In this document: one piece after another, positions 1-8,860 of the stretch
Layout of the letters: every line of letters starts with the position of its first letter
How positions within the stretch are numbered: position 1 is the stretch's first letter
Assembly: GCF_900143675.1 (NCBI RefSeq)
Contig: NZ_FRFC01000001.1
Coordinates: 1-64,000, forward strand
Length of the DNA stretch: 64,000 bases
Reading direction: 5' to 3'
Source: Candidatus Nitrosotalea sinensis
GTDB taxonomy: Archaea > Thermoproteota > Nitrososphaeria > Nitrososphaerales > Nitrosopumilaceae
Made by a program: the position numbers and the translations under genes
Notes under the pieces: generated by a model
Database searches by the model: none
What the model saw: only the letters and a program-made list of their open reading frames with translations
Told to the model about the DNA's origin: nothing

Positions 1-1643
1 GTGTGGACGGAAGCTGTGTTGCATTGGACAGGACCTGCAGTGTCATCTGGGTCTGTTGCAGATGTGGTAAATGTTACTACAGCACCGGATGGACCAGTAG
101 CTGATGTGGTAATTGGTGCTGGGACTGTGACAACAGGTGCTGTTGTGTCCTGCACTGTAACTGTAAATGATGCAGTACCAGTGTTACTGTTAGTATCAGT
201 CGAAGTACATGTTACGGTGGTTGTACCTATTGGGAATGTGGAACCTGAAGCTGTGTTGCATTGGACAGGACCTGCAGTGTCATCTGGGTCTGTTGCAGAT
301 GTGGTAAATGTTACTACAGCACCGGATGGACCAGTAGCTGATGTGGTAATTGGTGCTGGGACTGTGACAACAGGTGCTGTTGTGTCCTGCACTGTAACTG
401 TAAATTGTGTCTGAGTCTGGATTATTGCAACGTTAGTGCCACTAGTTATGTAGATATCAGAGTTTACTGGATCAAATATTGCATAGTAATAGTAAGGAGC
501 ACTTGGAAGTATGACCGGATTTATGAAAGCGTTGGTTGCAGAATCTATTACATTTAGTCTCGTACCTGCAAAGTCTGGCACGTAGACAAATCCGTTAGCT
601 GGATCAAATGCTACACCATTTGGACCACCGCTAGAACCTGTAGAAATACTAGAAACAGTGTTGGTTGAAGTGTCGATTATAGAGACAGTGTTAGAGTTAA
701 AGTTTGCAACATACATGTCACCGTTTGCAGGATCATATGATATGCCTCTTGGTGAGATACCTACTGAGATTGTGGCAACAACAGTGTTGGTCGAAGGATC
801 AATTACAGAGACATTGTTAGATCCTTGGTTTGTCATATAAAGAAGATGACTTGTAGAATCATATGCGAAATCTTGTGGATGAGCACCAGCAGGAATGGTT
901 CCAACGATAGTATTTGTCGAAGGATCGATTACAGAGACCGTGTTGCTCCCTGTGTTGGCAACATAGATCTTGCCGTTTGGAACATATGCTACACCAAATG
1001 GTTGAACACCACCCGCACTAATCGTGGTCACAACGTGATTGGTTGCTGTATCTACTACAGAAATATTATTAAAATTATAATTTGCTGTGTAAAGGTAACC
1101 GTTTACAGAGTCATAAGCAATACCCGTTGGGCCAGGGATTCCAGATATCGTGCTTATTACATGGTTTGTAGTGCTGCTAATTACAGAGATAGTACCTTGA
1201 GCAATATTTGCAACATAGATATTTCCATTTGCAGGATCAAAGACTAGTTCCTGTCCATTACCTGTAGGTATTGTGGCTCCTGTGAGGACATTTGTGCTAT
1301 ACCCAATCAGTCCTTGGTTATCTATTGCCTTGGCAGTAATAGAATGGACTCCATTTGCAAGTCCATTGGCAGTATAAGACCAGATAGTTGTTCCTGTAGC
1401 AGTCACATATGGCGCGCCATCAATTGATACTTGTACACTGGTTACAGTATTTGATGAGGAAGATGCAGTGCCTGTTATTGTTACAGTGCTAGACGCTAAT
1501 GTGGCACCATTGGCAGGCGACGTAACTGATGCAGATGGTGGCGAAGATGCAAAAGCATTTTGAGTATATGACAAACCAGGAATTGTTCCAGTAGACATTA
1601 CAACTACAGAAAAGATCAAAACGAAAGCTAAAACTGATTTCAA
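1..1643 (-). CDS. Large secreted surface protein: Ig-like, YVTN beta-propeller and HYR repeats (partial, 3' end outside window)
   Basis: Open on the minus strand from a TTG at 1643 through the left edge (about 547 codons, no stop seen). The first 33 residues form a signal peptide (KSVLAFVLIFSVVVMST core, then QNAFA). A bacterial Ig-like domain follows (about residues 35-125, with SPANGATL and VSIDGAPY). About residues 130-400 are a YVTN/NHL-type beta-propeller with repeating units of the form VIDPSTNTVV...GVAYDPANG..YVAN. From about residue 410 there are hyalin-type HYR domains (APVVT.P, CNTASGSTFPIGTTTVTCT). The protein is exported and probably extracellular; the architecture suggests adhesion or surface display, but no ligand can be named. 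ATG at 1598 is an alternative start, but it would remove half of the signal peptide. In-frame stop TAG lies upstream at 1710-1712, with no ATG between. Confidence 0.85.
   Translation of the reverse strand, partial: MKSVLAFVLIFSVVVMSTGTIPGLSYTQNAFASSPPSASVTSPANGATLASSTVTITGTASSSSNTVTSVQVSIDGAPYVTATGTTIWSYTANGLANGVHSITAKAIDNQGLIGYSTNVLTGATIPTGNGQELVFDPANGNIYVANIAQGTISVISSTTNHVISTISGIPGPTGIAYDSVNGYLYTANYNFNNISVVDTATNHVVTTISAGGVQPFGVAYVPNGKIYVANTGSNTVSVIDPSTNTIVGTIPAGAHPQDFAYDSTSHLLYMTNQGSNNVSVIDPSTNTVVATISVGISPRGISYDPANGDMYVANFNSNTVSIIDTSTNTVSSISTGSSGGPNGVAFDPANGFVYVPDFAGTRLNVIDSATNAFINPVILPSAPYYYYAIFDPVNSDIYITSGTNVAIIQTQTQFTVTVQDTTAPVVTVPAPITTSATGPSGAVVTFTTSATDPDDTAGPVQCNTASGSTFPIGTTTVTCTSTDTNSNTGTASFTVTVQDTTAPVVTVPAPITTSATGPSGAVVTFTTSATDPDDTAGPVQCNTASVH
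10..405 (-). repeat. Near-identical tandem HYR-domain repeat, 237-bp period
   Basis: Bases 10-168 and 247-405 read as the same sequence, giving a period of 237 bp or 79 codons, the length of one HYR domain. The second copy seen (lower coordinates) runs towards the window edge, so more copies are likely beyond it. Identity at synonymous positions points to recent duplication or conversion. Confidence 0.85.
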
Positions 1644-2077
1644 TTCTTCTAGTCTAAAGATAGCACTATAAGAATGTTCTATGCAATTTTTTATAAAATT
1701 ATGGATCCTCTAAATTTCCCAAAAAATAGAAAGATTGTTTTTTAATTTCTAAAATTAGAAAGTTATCGTTTTTTAGAAGATGGTGTAATTTCATTTAAAA
1801 AAAATTAGATGTTACCGGTGTGTGCAGTATTAAAAAAATAATTCTAGTCCATCAAGTTTTTGATTGCACAAATCCACTGCAGCACGGTATCATTTGAAAA
1901 TGCATCCAGATCAAAGAAAAAATTAACCAAAACAGATAATCAAAACGTATTTTAGGATTTCAGGTCTGAGCATTCAAATCTTACAGGGTTTGAATCCTAA
2001 TAATTAACAAACCACAGTTAGAAAATTATTCAACAGTAGTGAACCTTTAATTAGAAATTTTCACTATCATTCCATAA
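1644..2077. other. Intergenic region, AT-rich, no gene found
   Basis: 434 bp between two divergently transcribed genes. It must hold the promoters of both. Apart from long A/T runs I see one inverted repeat: an 8-bp arm at 1952-1959 (TTAGGATT) and its complement at 1993-2000. No open frame with a coding look and no complete tRNA fold was found. Confidence 0.5.
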
Positions 2078-2605
2078 ATGAGTGCAAAACTTCCACTATA
2101 CCTGAAATTTTATGGCATATCTCCATGGGAGACTGAAGTGTTGTATAGCACTTTACACAAATTGTTCAACGTACAAGAGGATCCAAATGCCGCCCAGGAA
2201 GATGACTTTACAACTCTATTAGATATCACATTTCCATGGTCATTTAATGACGAATTCTTCAAACAGTTTGGAATACAAAGATGGGAGAAGATCAAGGGAA
2301 TAATAAAAGAAATGAAACGTAGAAGAGGTGGAGGAAAGAGTTTATGTGTCTACATTGGCTTTTCTGGAAAACCCAATATTATTTTCACAATAGATCTAGA
2401 TGACAGACATTCATTTGATACGGCAGTAGACAAGATTGACTTTGTTTTAGAATTATTACCATATCACCTAGATCCAAAAAAAATGCCAATTGACATCATC
2501 AAGATATCATACCAATTTGACGACATGACAGGAAGATGGAAGATCATATCAAATTCAGAGGATCAGACATATCATTTTACAGAAAACGAATGGAAGATTA
2601 TTTAA
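2078..2605 (+). CDS. Conserved-looking hypothetical protein, 175 aa
   Basis: Soluble protein with no signal peptide or membrane segment. It mixes aromatic-rich beta stretches with a basic patch at about residues 84-90 (KEMKRRRGGGK) and ends in ENEWKII. I do not recognise the family. It is convergent with the next gene, with an 8-bp overlap of the 3' ends. Start ATG is preceded by an AT-rich stretch. No function assigned. Confidence 0.7.
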   Translation: MSAKLPLYLKFYGISPWETEVLYSTLHKLFNVQEDPNAAQEDDFTTLLDITFPWSFNDEFFKQFGIQRWEKIKGIIKEMKRRRGGGKSLCVYIGFSGKPNIIFTIDLDDRHSFDTAVDKIDFVLELLPYHLDPKKMPIDIIKISYQFDDMTGRWKIISNSEDQTYHFTENEWKII

Positions 2606-3032
2606 TTTCTTTTTCTAAAGGTTCTAGCATAGAATGTAATTCACGATATTTTTTTTCAATAAAATCAAGTGATTCTTCTAGTTTCTTTGATTTTCCATAT
2701 TTGTATCGAATTAATTCCCGATGTCTCCAAAAATTCTTTCCTTCCCCTACCGATAAAGTGCTAAAATAATCAGGACCCTTGAGACTATCTGGAATTTTTA
2801 TTCCATATGGAAAAAGAAATTCGGCCATAAACCATTCATCACCATCAGGATAATCAGATCCTGTATCAATATCAAAGAAAAGGTGTAACAGGTTTGTCTG
2901 CATCAGTCCATCATCTCTTATGGTAGGATGTTTGAAGTTTGATTTTTTGAAATCTAGTTTCACGAGATTTGGTTCAAAATATCCATCGATTATTGATTTT
3001 CGAAATATTTTGTTAACTTCTTCTAGATTCAA
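2598..3032 (-). CDS. Hypothetical protein, 144 aa
   Basis: Soluble protein rich in aromatic and charged residues, with a probable C-terminal helix (about residues 112-144, LEESLDFIEKKYRELHSML). A central acidic stretch DIDTGSDYPDGDEW lies near residues 55-68. The family is not recognised. It converges on and overlaps the 175-aa unknown by 8 bp, so the two are transcribed towards each other. Confidence 0.65.
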   Translation of the reverse strand: MNLEEVNKIFRKSIIDGYFEPNLVKLDFKKSNFKHPTIRDDGLMQTNLLHLFFDIDTGSDYPDGDEWFMAEFLFPYGIKIPDSLKGPDYFSTLSVGEGKNFWRHRELIRYKYGKSKKLEESLDFIEKKYRELHSMLEPLEKEIK

Positions 3033-3106
3033 ACTAGAATTACTCTTCTTCAGAACATGCTAATAACGATTCTGTCAATACTAGAAAGAATCAACATATC
3101 CACTAT

Positions 3107-4072
3107 CTATACTTGCAGAGAATCCAATATCTTTGAAATGTTGGTTATTGATTTGTTTCCAGAAGAGATTTCTTGATTAGAGGGAGGATTTTCCACATAA
3201 TTTGGAATTCTTTCGGACATTCTTTCATCATATGGTGCAATTATCTCATTTTTGTAAAATATTCCAGTAGGAATCTTGGAATCCCATTCATTTGATTTTA
3301 TCAAGGCTTGGGTAAGTTTCTCGTTCTCCTCATCCGGAGAATCAATGTGTACAGATGCATCATAACCAGTATCCTCAAGCTTGTATATTCTGGGCCTGGG
3401 TTTATTCGTAATTTCATCAATATTGTCCATTCCCGAAAACCAATCTCTAGTATTGATGTCATTGTAAGTAGGACATGGTTGTAATACATCGAGAAATGAC
3501 AATCCTCTATGTTTTACTGCTGCAATTATCAAATCCTTAAGTTGTCTTACATCATATGCATATCCGCGTGCAACAAATGTATAACCACTTGCAATTGCCA
3601 ATGCAATAGGATTTACAGATTGATTGACATTTGGTTCTGGCAGAGATTTAGTTTTTAATCCAAGTTTCAGAGTAGGAGATGCCTGACCTTTTGTTAATCC
3701 ATAAACTCCATTATTGAATATGATGTAAGTCATATCCACATTTCTTCTCCCTGCAGCAACAAAATGTCCTGCACCAATTCCTAGTCCATCACCATCTCCC
3801 CCGACTGCAACCACAGTCATCTCAGGATTTGCAAGCTTGGCACCTTGTGAAAAAGTCAACACTCTGCCATGCAAAGTATGAACTCCATAGGTATTGACAT
3901 AATGTGAGGTTTTACCAGAACATCCGACACCTGAGAATATGGCTGCCTTGTGTCTTGGTATGTCCATTTCTGCTAGAGCCATCTGTATCGCACTTACTAT
4001 ACCAAAGTCTCCGCATCCCGGACACCAGTCATTGTGTACCTCAGTTTTGTAATCAGCTACATTAGACACCAT
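3107..4072 (-). CDS. korB: 2-oxoacid:ferredoxin oxidoreductase, beta subunit
   Basis: Beta subunit of a pyruvate/2-oxoglutarate:ferredoxin oxidoreductase, which carries thiamine diphosphate and one [4Fe-4S] cluster and works with the alpha subunit encoded just upstream. Cluster cysteines fit C17 and C20 (WCPGCGD), C51 (GVGCSGKT) and a fourth near residue 199 (LQPCPTYN). The thiamine diphosphate motif is GDGDGLGIG at about residues 92-100, with a downstream NNGVYGLT. Length (321 aa) is normal for the two-subunit archaeal form. The start overlaps the alpha-subunit stop by 11 bp, so the pair is translationally coupled. Substrate (pyruvate or 2-oxoglutarate) cannot be settled from sequence alone. 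In these autotrophs the enzyme would supply reduced ferredoxin or intermediates of central carbon metabolism. Confidence 0.93.
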   Translation of the reverse strand: MVSNVADYKTEVHNDWCPGCGDFGIVSAIQMALAEMDIPRHKAAIFSGVGCSGKTSHYVNTYGVHTLHGRVLTFSQGAKLANPEMTVVAVGGDGDGLGIGAGHFVAAGRRNVDMTYIIFNNGVYGLTKGQASPTLKLGLKTKSLPEPNVNQSVNPIALAIASGYTFVARGYAYDVRQLKDLIIAAVKHRGLSFLDVLQPCPTYNDINTRDWFSGMDNIDEITNKPRPRIYKLEDTGYDASVHIDSPDEENEKLTQALIKSNEWDSKIPTGIFYKNEIIAPYDERMSERIPNYVENPPSNQEISSGNKSITNISKILDSLQV

Positions 4073-5975
4073 ATTTTAGCACCTGTTTTTTCTCTGCTTT
4101 GTTATCAATGATTTTCTTGACAGCATCAAAGACTTCATTACAAGTCATTGGTCTGCCAGTGTATTTTAATATGTAATAGTCAACTTTTCTATCCAAATAT
4201 TCATTGACAAGTGAGCCCATTTGCCCAGAGTGATTTGCTTCTATGTCGATGATTGTCTTTACTCCTCCAAGCAAGGATTGCACATATTGTGCAGGGAACG
4301 GATGTAACATTTTGATCTGGATAAACCCAACCTTATACCCCTCCTTTTGGAGCATTTCCATAGCATCTAGAATAGGCCCCTTTGTAGAACCCCAGCTAAC
4401 AATGCAATAATCCGCTATTCCGTGGTTTACGGCTTGATCTTCTTTTGGTATCTTTTCTAGTGCGACATCCAATTTGCGTGCACGTTTATCCATCTTGTAT
4501 ATGCGATTTTCAGGATCTTCGGATATATGCCCAATCACGTCACTCTCATCACCAGTATTCCAAAAGATTCCATTCTCTAGCCCGAGTCTTGATCTTGGAG
4601 ATATTCCATCAGGAGAAGGTGCAAATCGGACATATCCCTGACTGTCAATTTTTTCTAAAAGTTTTCCTCGCTCTATTGTTATTTTTGTAGGATCAAATCT
4701 TTTAACGGTAGAGACAGTACTTGCAATGAATTTGTCCATCATATGTATTACAGGTATTTGGTATACATCTGCAAAGTTGAAACATTTTGCAGTATCATAG
4801 AATCCTTCTTCAGTATCACCTGATGCATATACAATCCTTGGAAAATCTCCGTGTCCTGCATGAATTGCAAATTGTAAATCATCTTGTCCATGTCTTGTCG
4901 GAAGACCAGTAGATGGACCACTTCTCTGGTATAATGTAACTACAATTGGAACTTCATTTATTCCAGCCCAGCCAAGAGATTCAGCCATCAAAGAAAAGCC
5001 AGGACCAGAAGTACTTGTTGCAGATCGTGTTCCCGTAAGAGCTGCTCCAATTATCATACCAATTGCAGATATTTCATCTTCAGTTTGTACTACTAGTGTA
5101 GATCCAGGCCTACTGTTTTCTACATCAAATATTTCATTTGATTCTAAAAACACACTTTCATCAGATGCTGGAGTAATTGGATAATAGGATTGGAATCTAC
5201 AACCGCATGCTATCTTGCCAAGTCCAGTAGATTGAAATCCCTGGACTAGAATGGTACTGTCTTTTTTTGCAATTTGGGGTAACTGGTACCTAAATTTTGG
5301 ATATTTCACAGTAGCAAGATTATATGCGTAATTTGCAGCAGTCTTATTCATTTCTCCAATCTCTGCTTTTCTAGAAAAGATAGATGATACAGATTTTAAC
5401 AATGTAGCAGGTGGAAGCCCCAATAATCCAAGTGATACAGACACTGCAAGAACATTTTGCATACGAAACATTCCACGAATTTTTGGATTCTTTGTCTCTT
5501 CAGACAAGTTAGCTAAAATTTCTTTAAATGATACAGGATAAAGCATGACGCCTCTTTCTTTTGAATCATCAAGCAATCCCTGTATTGTGAAAGGTTTGTT
5601 TTTAGATTCTAGGTATTTTTTGAGCCTAGACTTGAAGGGTGCATCAAGTGTAGGTATTTCATCTATTTTTATTGCAGACAAATCAGATTCGTATACAATT
5701 GCACCGTCATCGAATACATCATCAGCATGTCGGAATATTGTTTCAGCATCAAACCCTACAAGCATTGTAATGCCACTTACATTAGATCTAATTGTTTTGT
5801 CAGATACACGAACTCCAAAGTAGCTGTGTTCCCCTTTTATGTTGGAATAATATTCTCTTTTTCCAAACACTTGCAATCCGCAACCAGCACAAGCTCCAGC
5901 AAAAATATTTGCCGCAGTCTCAACTCCTCCTCCTTGAGGACCGCCAATAACCCAAGTTAAATCAATAGAGGACAT
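4062..5975 (-). CDS. korA: 2-oxoacid:ferredoxin oxidoreductase, fused gamma-alpha subunit
   Basis: 637 residues: an N-terminal gamma-type domain (about 1-195, GGPQGGGVETA near 11-21) fused to the alpha domain (from about 230, with YYPITPASDE near 262-271). This fused layout, followed by a separate beta gene, is the usual two-subunit archaeal enzyme. It catalyses oxidative decarboxylation of a 2-oxoacid to acyl-CoA with electron transfer to ferredoxin. Translated first in a two-gene operon with the beta gene. The region upstream (about 5976-6030) is short and separates it from the zinc-ribbon microprotein, which is transcribed in the same direction. Confidence 0.93.
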   Translation of the reverse strand: MSSIDLTWVIGGPQGGGVETAANIFAGACAGCGLQVFGKREYYSNIKGEHSYFGVRVSDKTIRSNVSGITMLVGFDAETIFRHADDVFDDGAIVYESDLSAIKIDEIPTLDAPFKSRLKKYLESKNKPFTIQGLLDDSKERGVMLYPVSFKEILANLSEETKNPKIRGMFRMQNVLAVSVSLGLLGLPPATLLKSVSSIFSRKAEIGEMNKTAANYAYNLATVKYPKFRYQLPQIAKKDSTILVQGFQSTGLGKIACGCRFQSYYPITPASDESVFLESNEIFDVENSRPGSTLVVQTEDEISAIGMIIGAALTGTRSATSTSGPGFSLMAESLGWAGINEVPIVVTLYQRSGPSTGLPTRHGQDDLQFAIHAGHGDFPRIVYASGDTEEGFYDTAKCFNFADVYQIPVIHMMDKFIASTVSTVKRFDPTKITIERGKLLEKIDSQGYVRFAPSPDGISPRSRLGLENGIFWNTGDESDVIGHISEDPENRIYKMDKRARKLDVALEKIPKEDQAVNHGIADYCIVSWGSTKGPILDAMEMLQKEGYKVGFIQIKMLHPFPAQYVQSLLGGVKTIIDIEANHSGQMGSLVNEYLDRKVDYYILKYTGRPMTCNEVFDAVKKIIDNKAEKKQVLKYGV

Positions 5976-6030
5976 GTAGAATCTAGACTCTCATCAAATA
6001 TTAATAATGCTATAAATTCCTAGATCAAAT

Positions 6031-6165
6031 TCAACCGCCGGTAGCAGCATCAAATAAAGCACACTCACACTTGTCACGCTCTCCACAGAAAGGACATACG
6101 CAGACACATTTCTCTAGCGGATTCCTACACTGTACACAAATAGCAAACTCCTCTTTGTGTTTCAA
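6031..6165 (-). CDS. Zinc-ribbon microprotein, 44 aa
   Basis: Short ORF starting at TTG (6165) and ending TGA (6031-6033). The product has eight cysteines in pairs: ICVQC, KCVCVC, FCGERDKCEC. This spacing suggests two treble-clef or rubredoxin-like zinc sites in a very small protein. The C-terminus is ALFDAATGG. No ATG in frame fits; an upstream in-frame TGA excludes a longer form. It lies upstream of the oxidoreductase operon in the same direction and could be co-transcribed. Small cysteine-rich proteins of this kind are common in Nitrososphaerota, but their roles are unknown to me. Confidence 0.65.
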   Translation of the reverse strand: MKHKEEFAICVQCRNPLEKCVCVCPFCGERDKCECALFDAATGG

Positions 6166-6266
6166 TCACATATGGTTACCAAGTTTAATTATAAATGAGT
6201 TATTGTAAATCATCAAATTCCAGTTACAGAATACGCTTAAAATCGTCTCCTGATTTACCAGTATGA

Positions 6267-7232
6267 ATGAAGATCTTAATTACACGTAAAATTCACGATT
6301 TTGCTCTAAAAGAACTTGAAAAAAAACACAGTGTAGAAATACATACTGGAAAGATTCCAATGCCAAAGAAACTATTGATGTCAAAGATAGGGGACAAAGA
6401 TGGCCTTCTTTGCTATCCTTATGACATCATAGACTCAGAGGTCATAAATGCCGGAGAGAATCTCAAGGCAATTTCAACATATAGTGTGGGCTATGACCAC
6501 ATAGATGTCAAAACCGCATTGAAGAGAGGCATCACAGTAGGATACACACCAGAAGTATTGACTCGGGCCACTGCAGATCTTACAATGGCTCTAATGCTAT
6601 CTCTGTTTAGAAGAATACCAGAAGGAGATAAACTAATTCGCAACAACAAATGGAAGACAATATTTGGCCCATACGAGTTTCTCGGAACTGACCTGTATCA
6701 AAAAACTCTCGGCATATTCGGAATGGGTAGAATAGGAAAAGCAGTGGTAAAAAGAGCAGCAGGTTTTGAGATGAACATAATATATCATAATAGAACTCGC
6801 TTATCAAAAGAAGAGGAAAAGAAATTAAAAGTAACATACGTATCACTTGACGAACTTTTTAGAACTAGTGATGTAGTCAGCATACATTCTCCTCATACAT
6901 CACAAACAGACAAAGTTGTAAATCTGAAATTACTCAAGAAGATGAAAAATACTTCATTTCTTATCAACACTGCAAGAGGCAAGATAATAGATGAAACAGA
7001 TCTTGTAGCAGCATTGAAAAGAAAAATAATTGCAGGCGCAGCTCTTGATGTATTTCAAAAAGAACCTACGGATTCCAAGAATCCATTAACAAGACTTGAT
7101 AATGTAATACTGATGCCGCATAGTGGAAGTGCAACAGTAGAAACAAGAAAACAGATGGCTGAAATTGCAGTTAAAAATTTAATATATGCACTTTCGGACA
7201 AAAAGCCAATTTATCAAGTAAAAGGAAATTAA
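6267..7232 (+). CDS. D-isomer-specific 2-hydroxyacid dehydrogenase
   Basis: NAD(P)-dependent reductase/dehydrogenase of the glyoxylate/hydroxypyruvate/phosphoglycerate dehydrogenase family, 321 aa (normal length). The Rossmann motif is GMGRIG at 152-157. The catalytic triad is visible: Arg in NTARGKIID (about residue 235), Glu in QKEPTD (about 264) and His in MPHSGSAT (about 282). An N-terminal D-2-hydroxyacid substrate domain includes STYSVGYDHID (70-80). The sequence does not show whether the substrate is glyoxylate, hydroxypyruvate or another 2-oxoacid. It lacks the C-terminal ACT domain of serine-pathway SerA. Divergent from the zinc-ribbon gene, so 6166-6266 holds both promoters. Confidence 0.88.
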   Translation: MKILITRKIHDFALKELEKKHSVEIHTGKIPMPKKLLMSKIGDKDGLLCYPYDIIDSEVINAGENLKAISTYSVGYDHIDVKTALKRGITVGYTPEVLTRATADLTMALMLSLFRRIPEGDKLIRNNKWKTIFGPYEFLGTDLYQKTLGIFGMGRIGKAVVKRAAGFEMNIIYHNRTRLSKEEEKKLKVTYVSLDELFRTSDVVSIHSPHTSQTDKVVNLKLLKKMKNTSFLINTARGKIIDETDLVAALKRKIIAGAALDVFQKEPTDSKNPLTRLDNVILMPHSGSATVETRKQMAEIAVKNLIYALSDKKPIYQVKGN

Positions 7233-7245
7233 CAATACAAAATCA

Positions 7246-7506
7246 TTACAACTGAATTAATTCATCTGGATCTACTTTGATACAACTAGTACCCACAGGT
7301 TTCAATCCAGTAAAGTTGATTGTCCCTTGTGGTACTTTACCATCTTTTTGCAATAATGTTAATTTTTCTGTAAATGCAGCTTTGTGCCTATCACATGTGA
7401 CCCCAACCATATACTCCCCATCATTTGACTTGACAGATATCGCAAATTCAGGCGGCATTGGACAATCTCTTCCCTTTTCCCGTATGGAGCAACGTTCTGG
7501 AAACAT
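7246..7506 (-). CDS. Small conserved-type protein with cysteines, 86 aa
   Basis: Soluble protein with three cysteines in the first half (ERCSIREKGRDC and VTCDRHK) plus one near the C-terminus (GTSCIKVD). The CSIREKGRDC...CDRHK pattern could bind a metal. Convergent with the dehydrogenase gene, 13 bp apart. The family is not recognised; proteins of this size and pattern look typical for Nitrososphaerota. Confidence 0.65.
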   Translation of the reverse strand: MFPERCSIREKGRDCPMPPEFAISVKSNDGEYMVGVTCDRHKAAFTEKLTLLQKDGKVPQGTINFTGLKPVGTSCIKVDPDELIQL

Positions 7507-7599
7507 GAATTATTTTTTGTATTTTGGAATATTAATCTTTGACAATATTTTGTTTGTATTCATATACATTTTTGGAAATCAAGTTGTAGATGCCAAAAA

Positions 7600-8196
7600 T
7601 CAATGAAATACTTGCTTTATTCCATCAATCACAAACTGGACTGCAAATGCAGCTATTATGATTGCAAATATCCTTGTCACAATCATCGAGCCTCTCTTTC
7701 CAAGCAGTCGATATATTGGAGAAACTGATCTGAGAATTGCATAGGTTATGCCTAATACAACGGCAATTGAGATTATAGTAACCCACATACCGTATGTTTC
7801 AAAGGACAATATTACCAGAGTTAGAGCTCCAGGCCCTGCAAGCAGCGGAAAAGCTAGTGGTACAATCCCAGATTCATCTTGCAAGCTTTGACTTCCAAAT
7901 CTCCATTCGCCATGTGTCAACAATTCGATTGAAACAAGAAAGAGTAACACTCCTCCTGCAATCATGAAACTAAATATTGAGATGCCAAAAGTGGAAAGAA
8001 TTGTAGATCCTACAAATGCAAAAACAAAGAGAAGAATTGCTACAGTCACTATAGTAACATTTGAGACAGAGGTCCTCTGTTTCTTTTCCATTTTTCCGGT
8101 AAGCGCAATTATTATAGGCACACTTGCAATTGGATCAATAACTACAAGTAGTGTTACTATTGATTTTACCAAATCTGCTAGAAAATCTTGGACCAT
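7600..8196 (-). CDS. MarC family integral membrane protein
   Basis: 198 aa, close to the usual MarC/UPF0056 length (about 200), with six predicted hydrophobic helices. The family signature near the N-terminus (VIDPIASVPIIIALTGKM, about residues 20-38) and the later PLAFPLLAGPGALT motif (about 112-125) are both present. The role of the family is unresolved; the old link with multiple antibiotic resistance in bacteria has not held up. Located in the cytoplasmic membrane. Monocistronic by spacing. Confidence 0.88.
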   Translation of the reverse strand: MVQDFLADLVKSIVTLLVVIDPIASVPIIIALTGKMEKKQRTSVSNVTIVTVAILLFVFAFVGSTILSTFGISIFSFMIAGGVLLFLVSIELLTHGEWRFGSQSLQDESGIVPLAFPLLAGPGALTLVILSFETYGMWVTIISIAVVLGITYAILRSVSPIYRLLGKRGSMIVTRIFAIIIAAFAVQFVIDGIKQVFH

Positions 8197-8247
8197 GTTT
8201 TTAGTATAACATTCGAATTATTTCAGTCATTGTGTTTCCATCATTCA

Positions 8248-8595
8248 CTACATATCAAGCATAAACCTTTGTAAAACCATAGCATTGTTATGTTGCTCAT
8301 CTTTTGCAGAAAAAAGTAGCGTGATGGTGTGGTGCTTTTTTTCAAGATCTTTGATAGTCTCAATCAGCATTTTGTTTTCTTGTAATTCCTTACGATATTT
8401 TATTTCAAAGGACTTCCATTTGGCAGCATCGTGTGAAAACCATTTCCTCAAGTCATTTGTTGGCGCTATTTCTTTTAGCCATAGATCTACATGTGAATGA
8501 GGCTTGGATATTCCTCTAGGCCATAGCCTATCAACCAATACTCGAAAACCATCATCGGCAGAATATTTTTCATAAATTCTCTTTATTTTGATCAT
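8248..8595 (-). CDS. DUF488 family protein (YeaO-like)
   Basis: 115 aa. Classic DUF488 pattern: RIYEKYSADDGFRVLVDR followed by LWPRGISK (about residues 6-31), then WLKEIAPTNDLRKWFSHD and a C-terminal TLLFSAKDEQHNNA with the conserved His/Asn pair. Family proteins are small and cytosolic with no settled biochemical function. ATG at 8595. Confidence 0.88.
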   Translation of the reverse strand: MIKIKRIYEKYSADDGFRVLVDRLWPRGISKPHSHVDLWLKEIAPTNDLRKWFSHDAAKWKSFEIKYRKELQENKMLIETIKDLEKKHHTITLLFSAKDEQHNNAMVLQRFMLDM

Positions 8596-8681
8596 AGATT
8601 ATTTCTCTAACGTTTAGAATCCACGTTATAGAATTTATGACATATTGTGATTTTCAAGCAAAAAGAATTGGAATTAAGAGG

Positions 8682-8779
8682 CGCCGGGAGAGAGATTTGA
8701 ACTCTCGAACCCTTGCGAGTACGCGCTTTATGGTAATGAATTTCCAGGCGCGCGCCCTACCAGGCTAGGCGACCCCGGC
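8682..8779 (-). tRNA. tRNA-Ser (GGA) with a 14-nt anticodon-loop intron
   Basis: Acceptor stem 8773-8779 pairs with 8683-8689 (one G.U). The T arm is GAGAG-TTCAAAT-CTCTC. A long variable arm (ACTC-GCAA-GGGT, about 8710-8721) marks it as a class II tRNA. The anticodon stem is CGCGC (8748-8752) with GCGCG (8722-8726). These stems enclose 21 nt, so about 14 nt (roughly 8728-8741) must be an intron at the canonical 37/38 site. The anticodon GGA is at 8743-8745, and TGG in the loop can pair with CCA in the intron, as in a bulge-helix-bulge splice site. CCA is not encoded. Mature length about 84 nt. Confidence 0.88.
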
Positions 8780-8860
8780 ATTATTTCGCCAATTCAATTT
8801 CGTTGCAAAACCTACCATATATTACTGTAAGAGAAGGGTAATTTTTTCACCATATCACAA

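Noticed and set aside
1-414. Plus-strand frame of 137 codons at the left edge
   Set aside because: It is the antisense of the HYR repeats; the minus strand reads as recognised domains with signal peptide.
825-1247. Plus-strand frame of 140 codons
   Set aside because: Antisense to the YVTN propeller; Cys/Ile/Arg-rich product with no protein character.
1952-2000. Inverted repeat TTAGGATT/AATCCTAA with a T-loop-like GGGTTTGAATCC on its 3' side
   Set aside because: Looked like a tRNA fragment or attachment site, but no D or anticodon arm can be formed in the 32-nt loop and no integrase is near.
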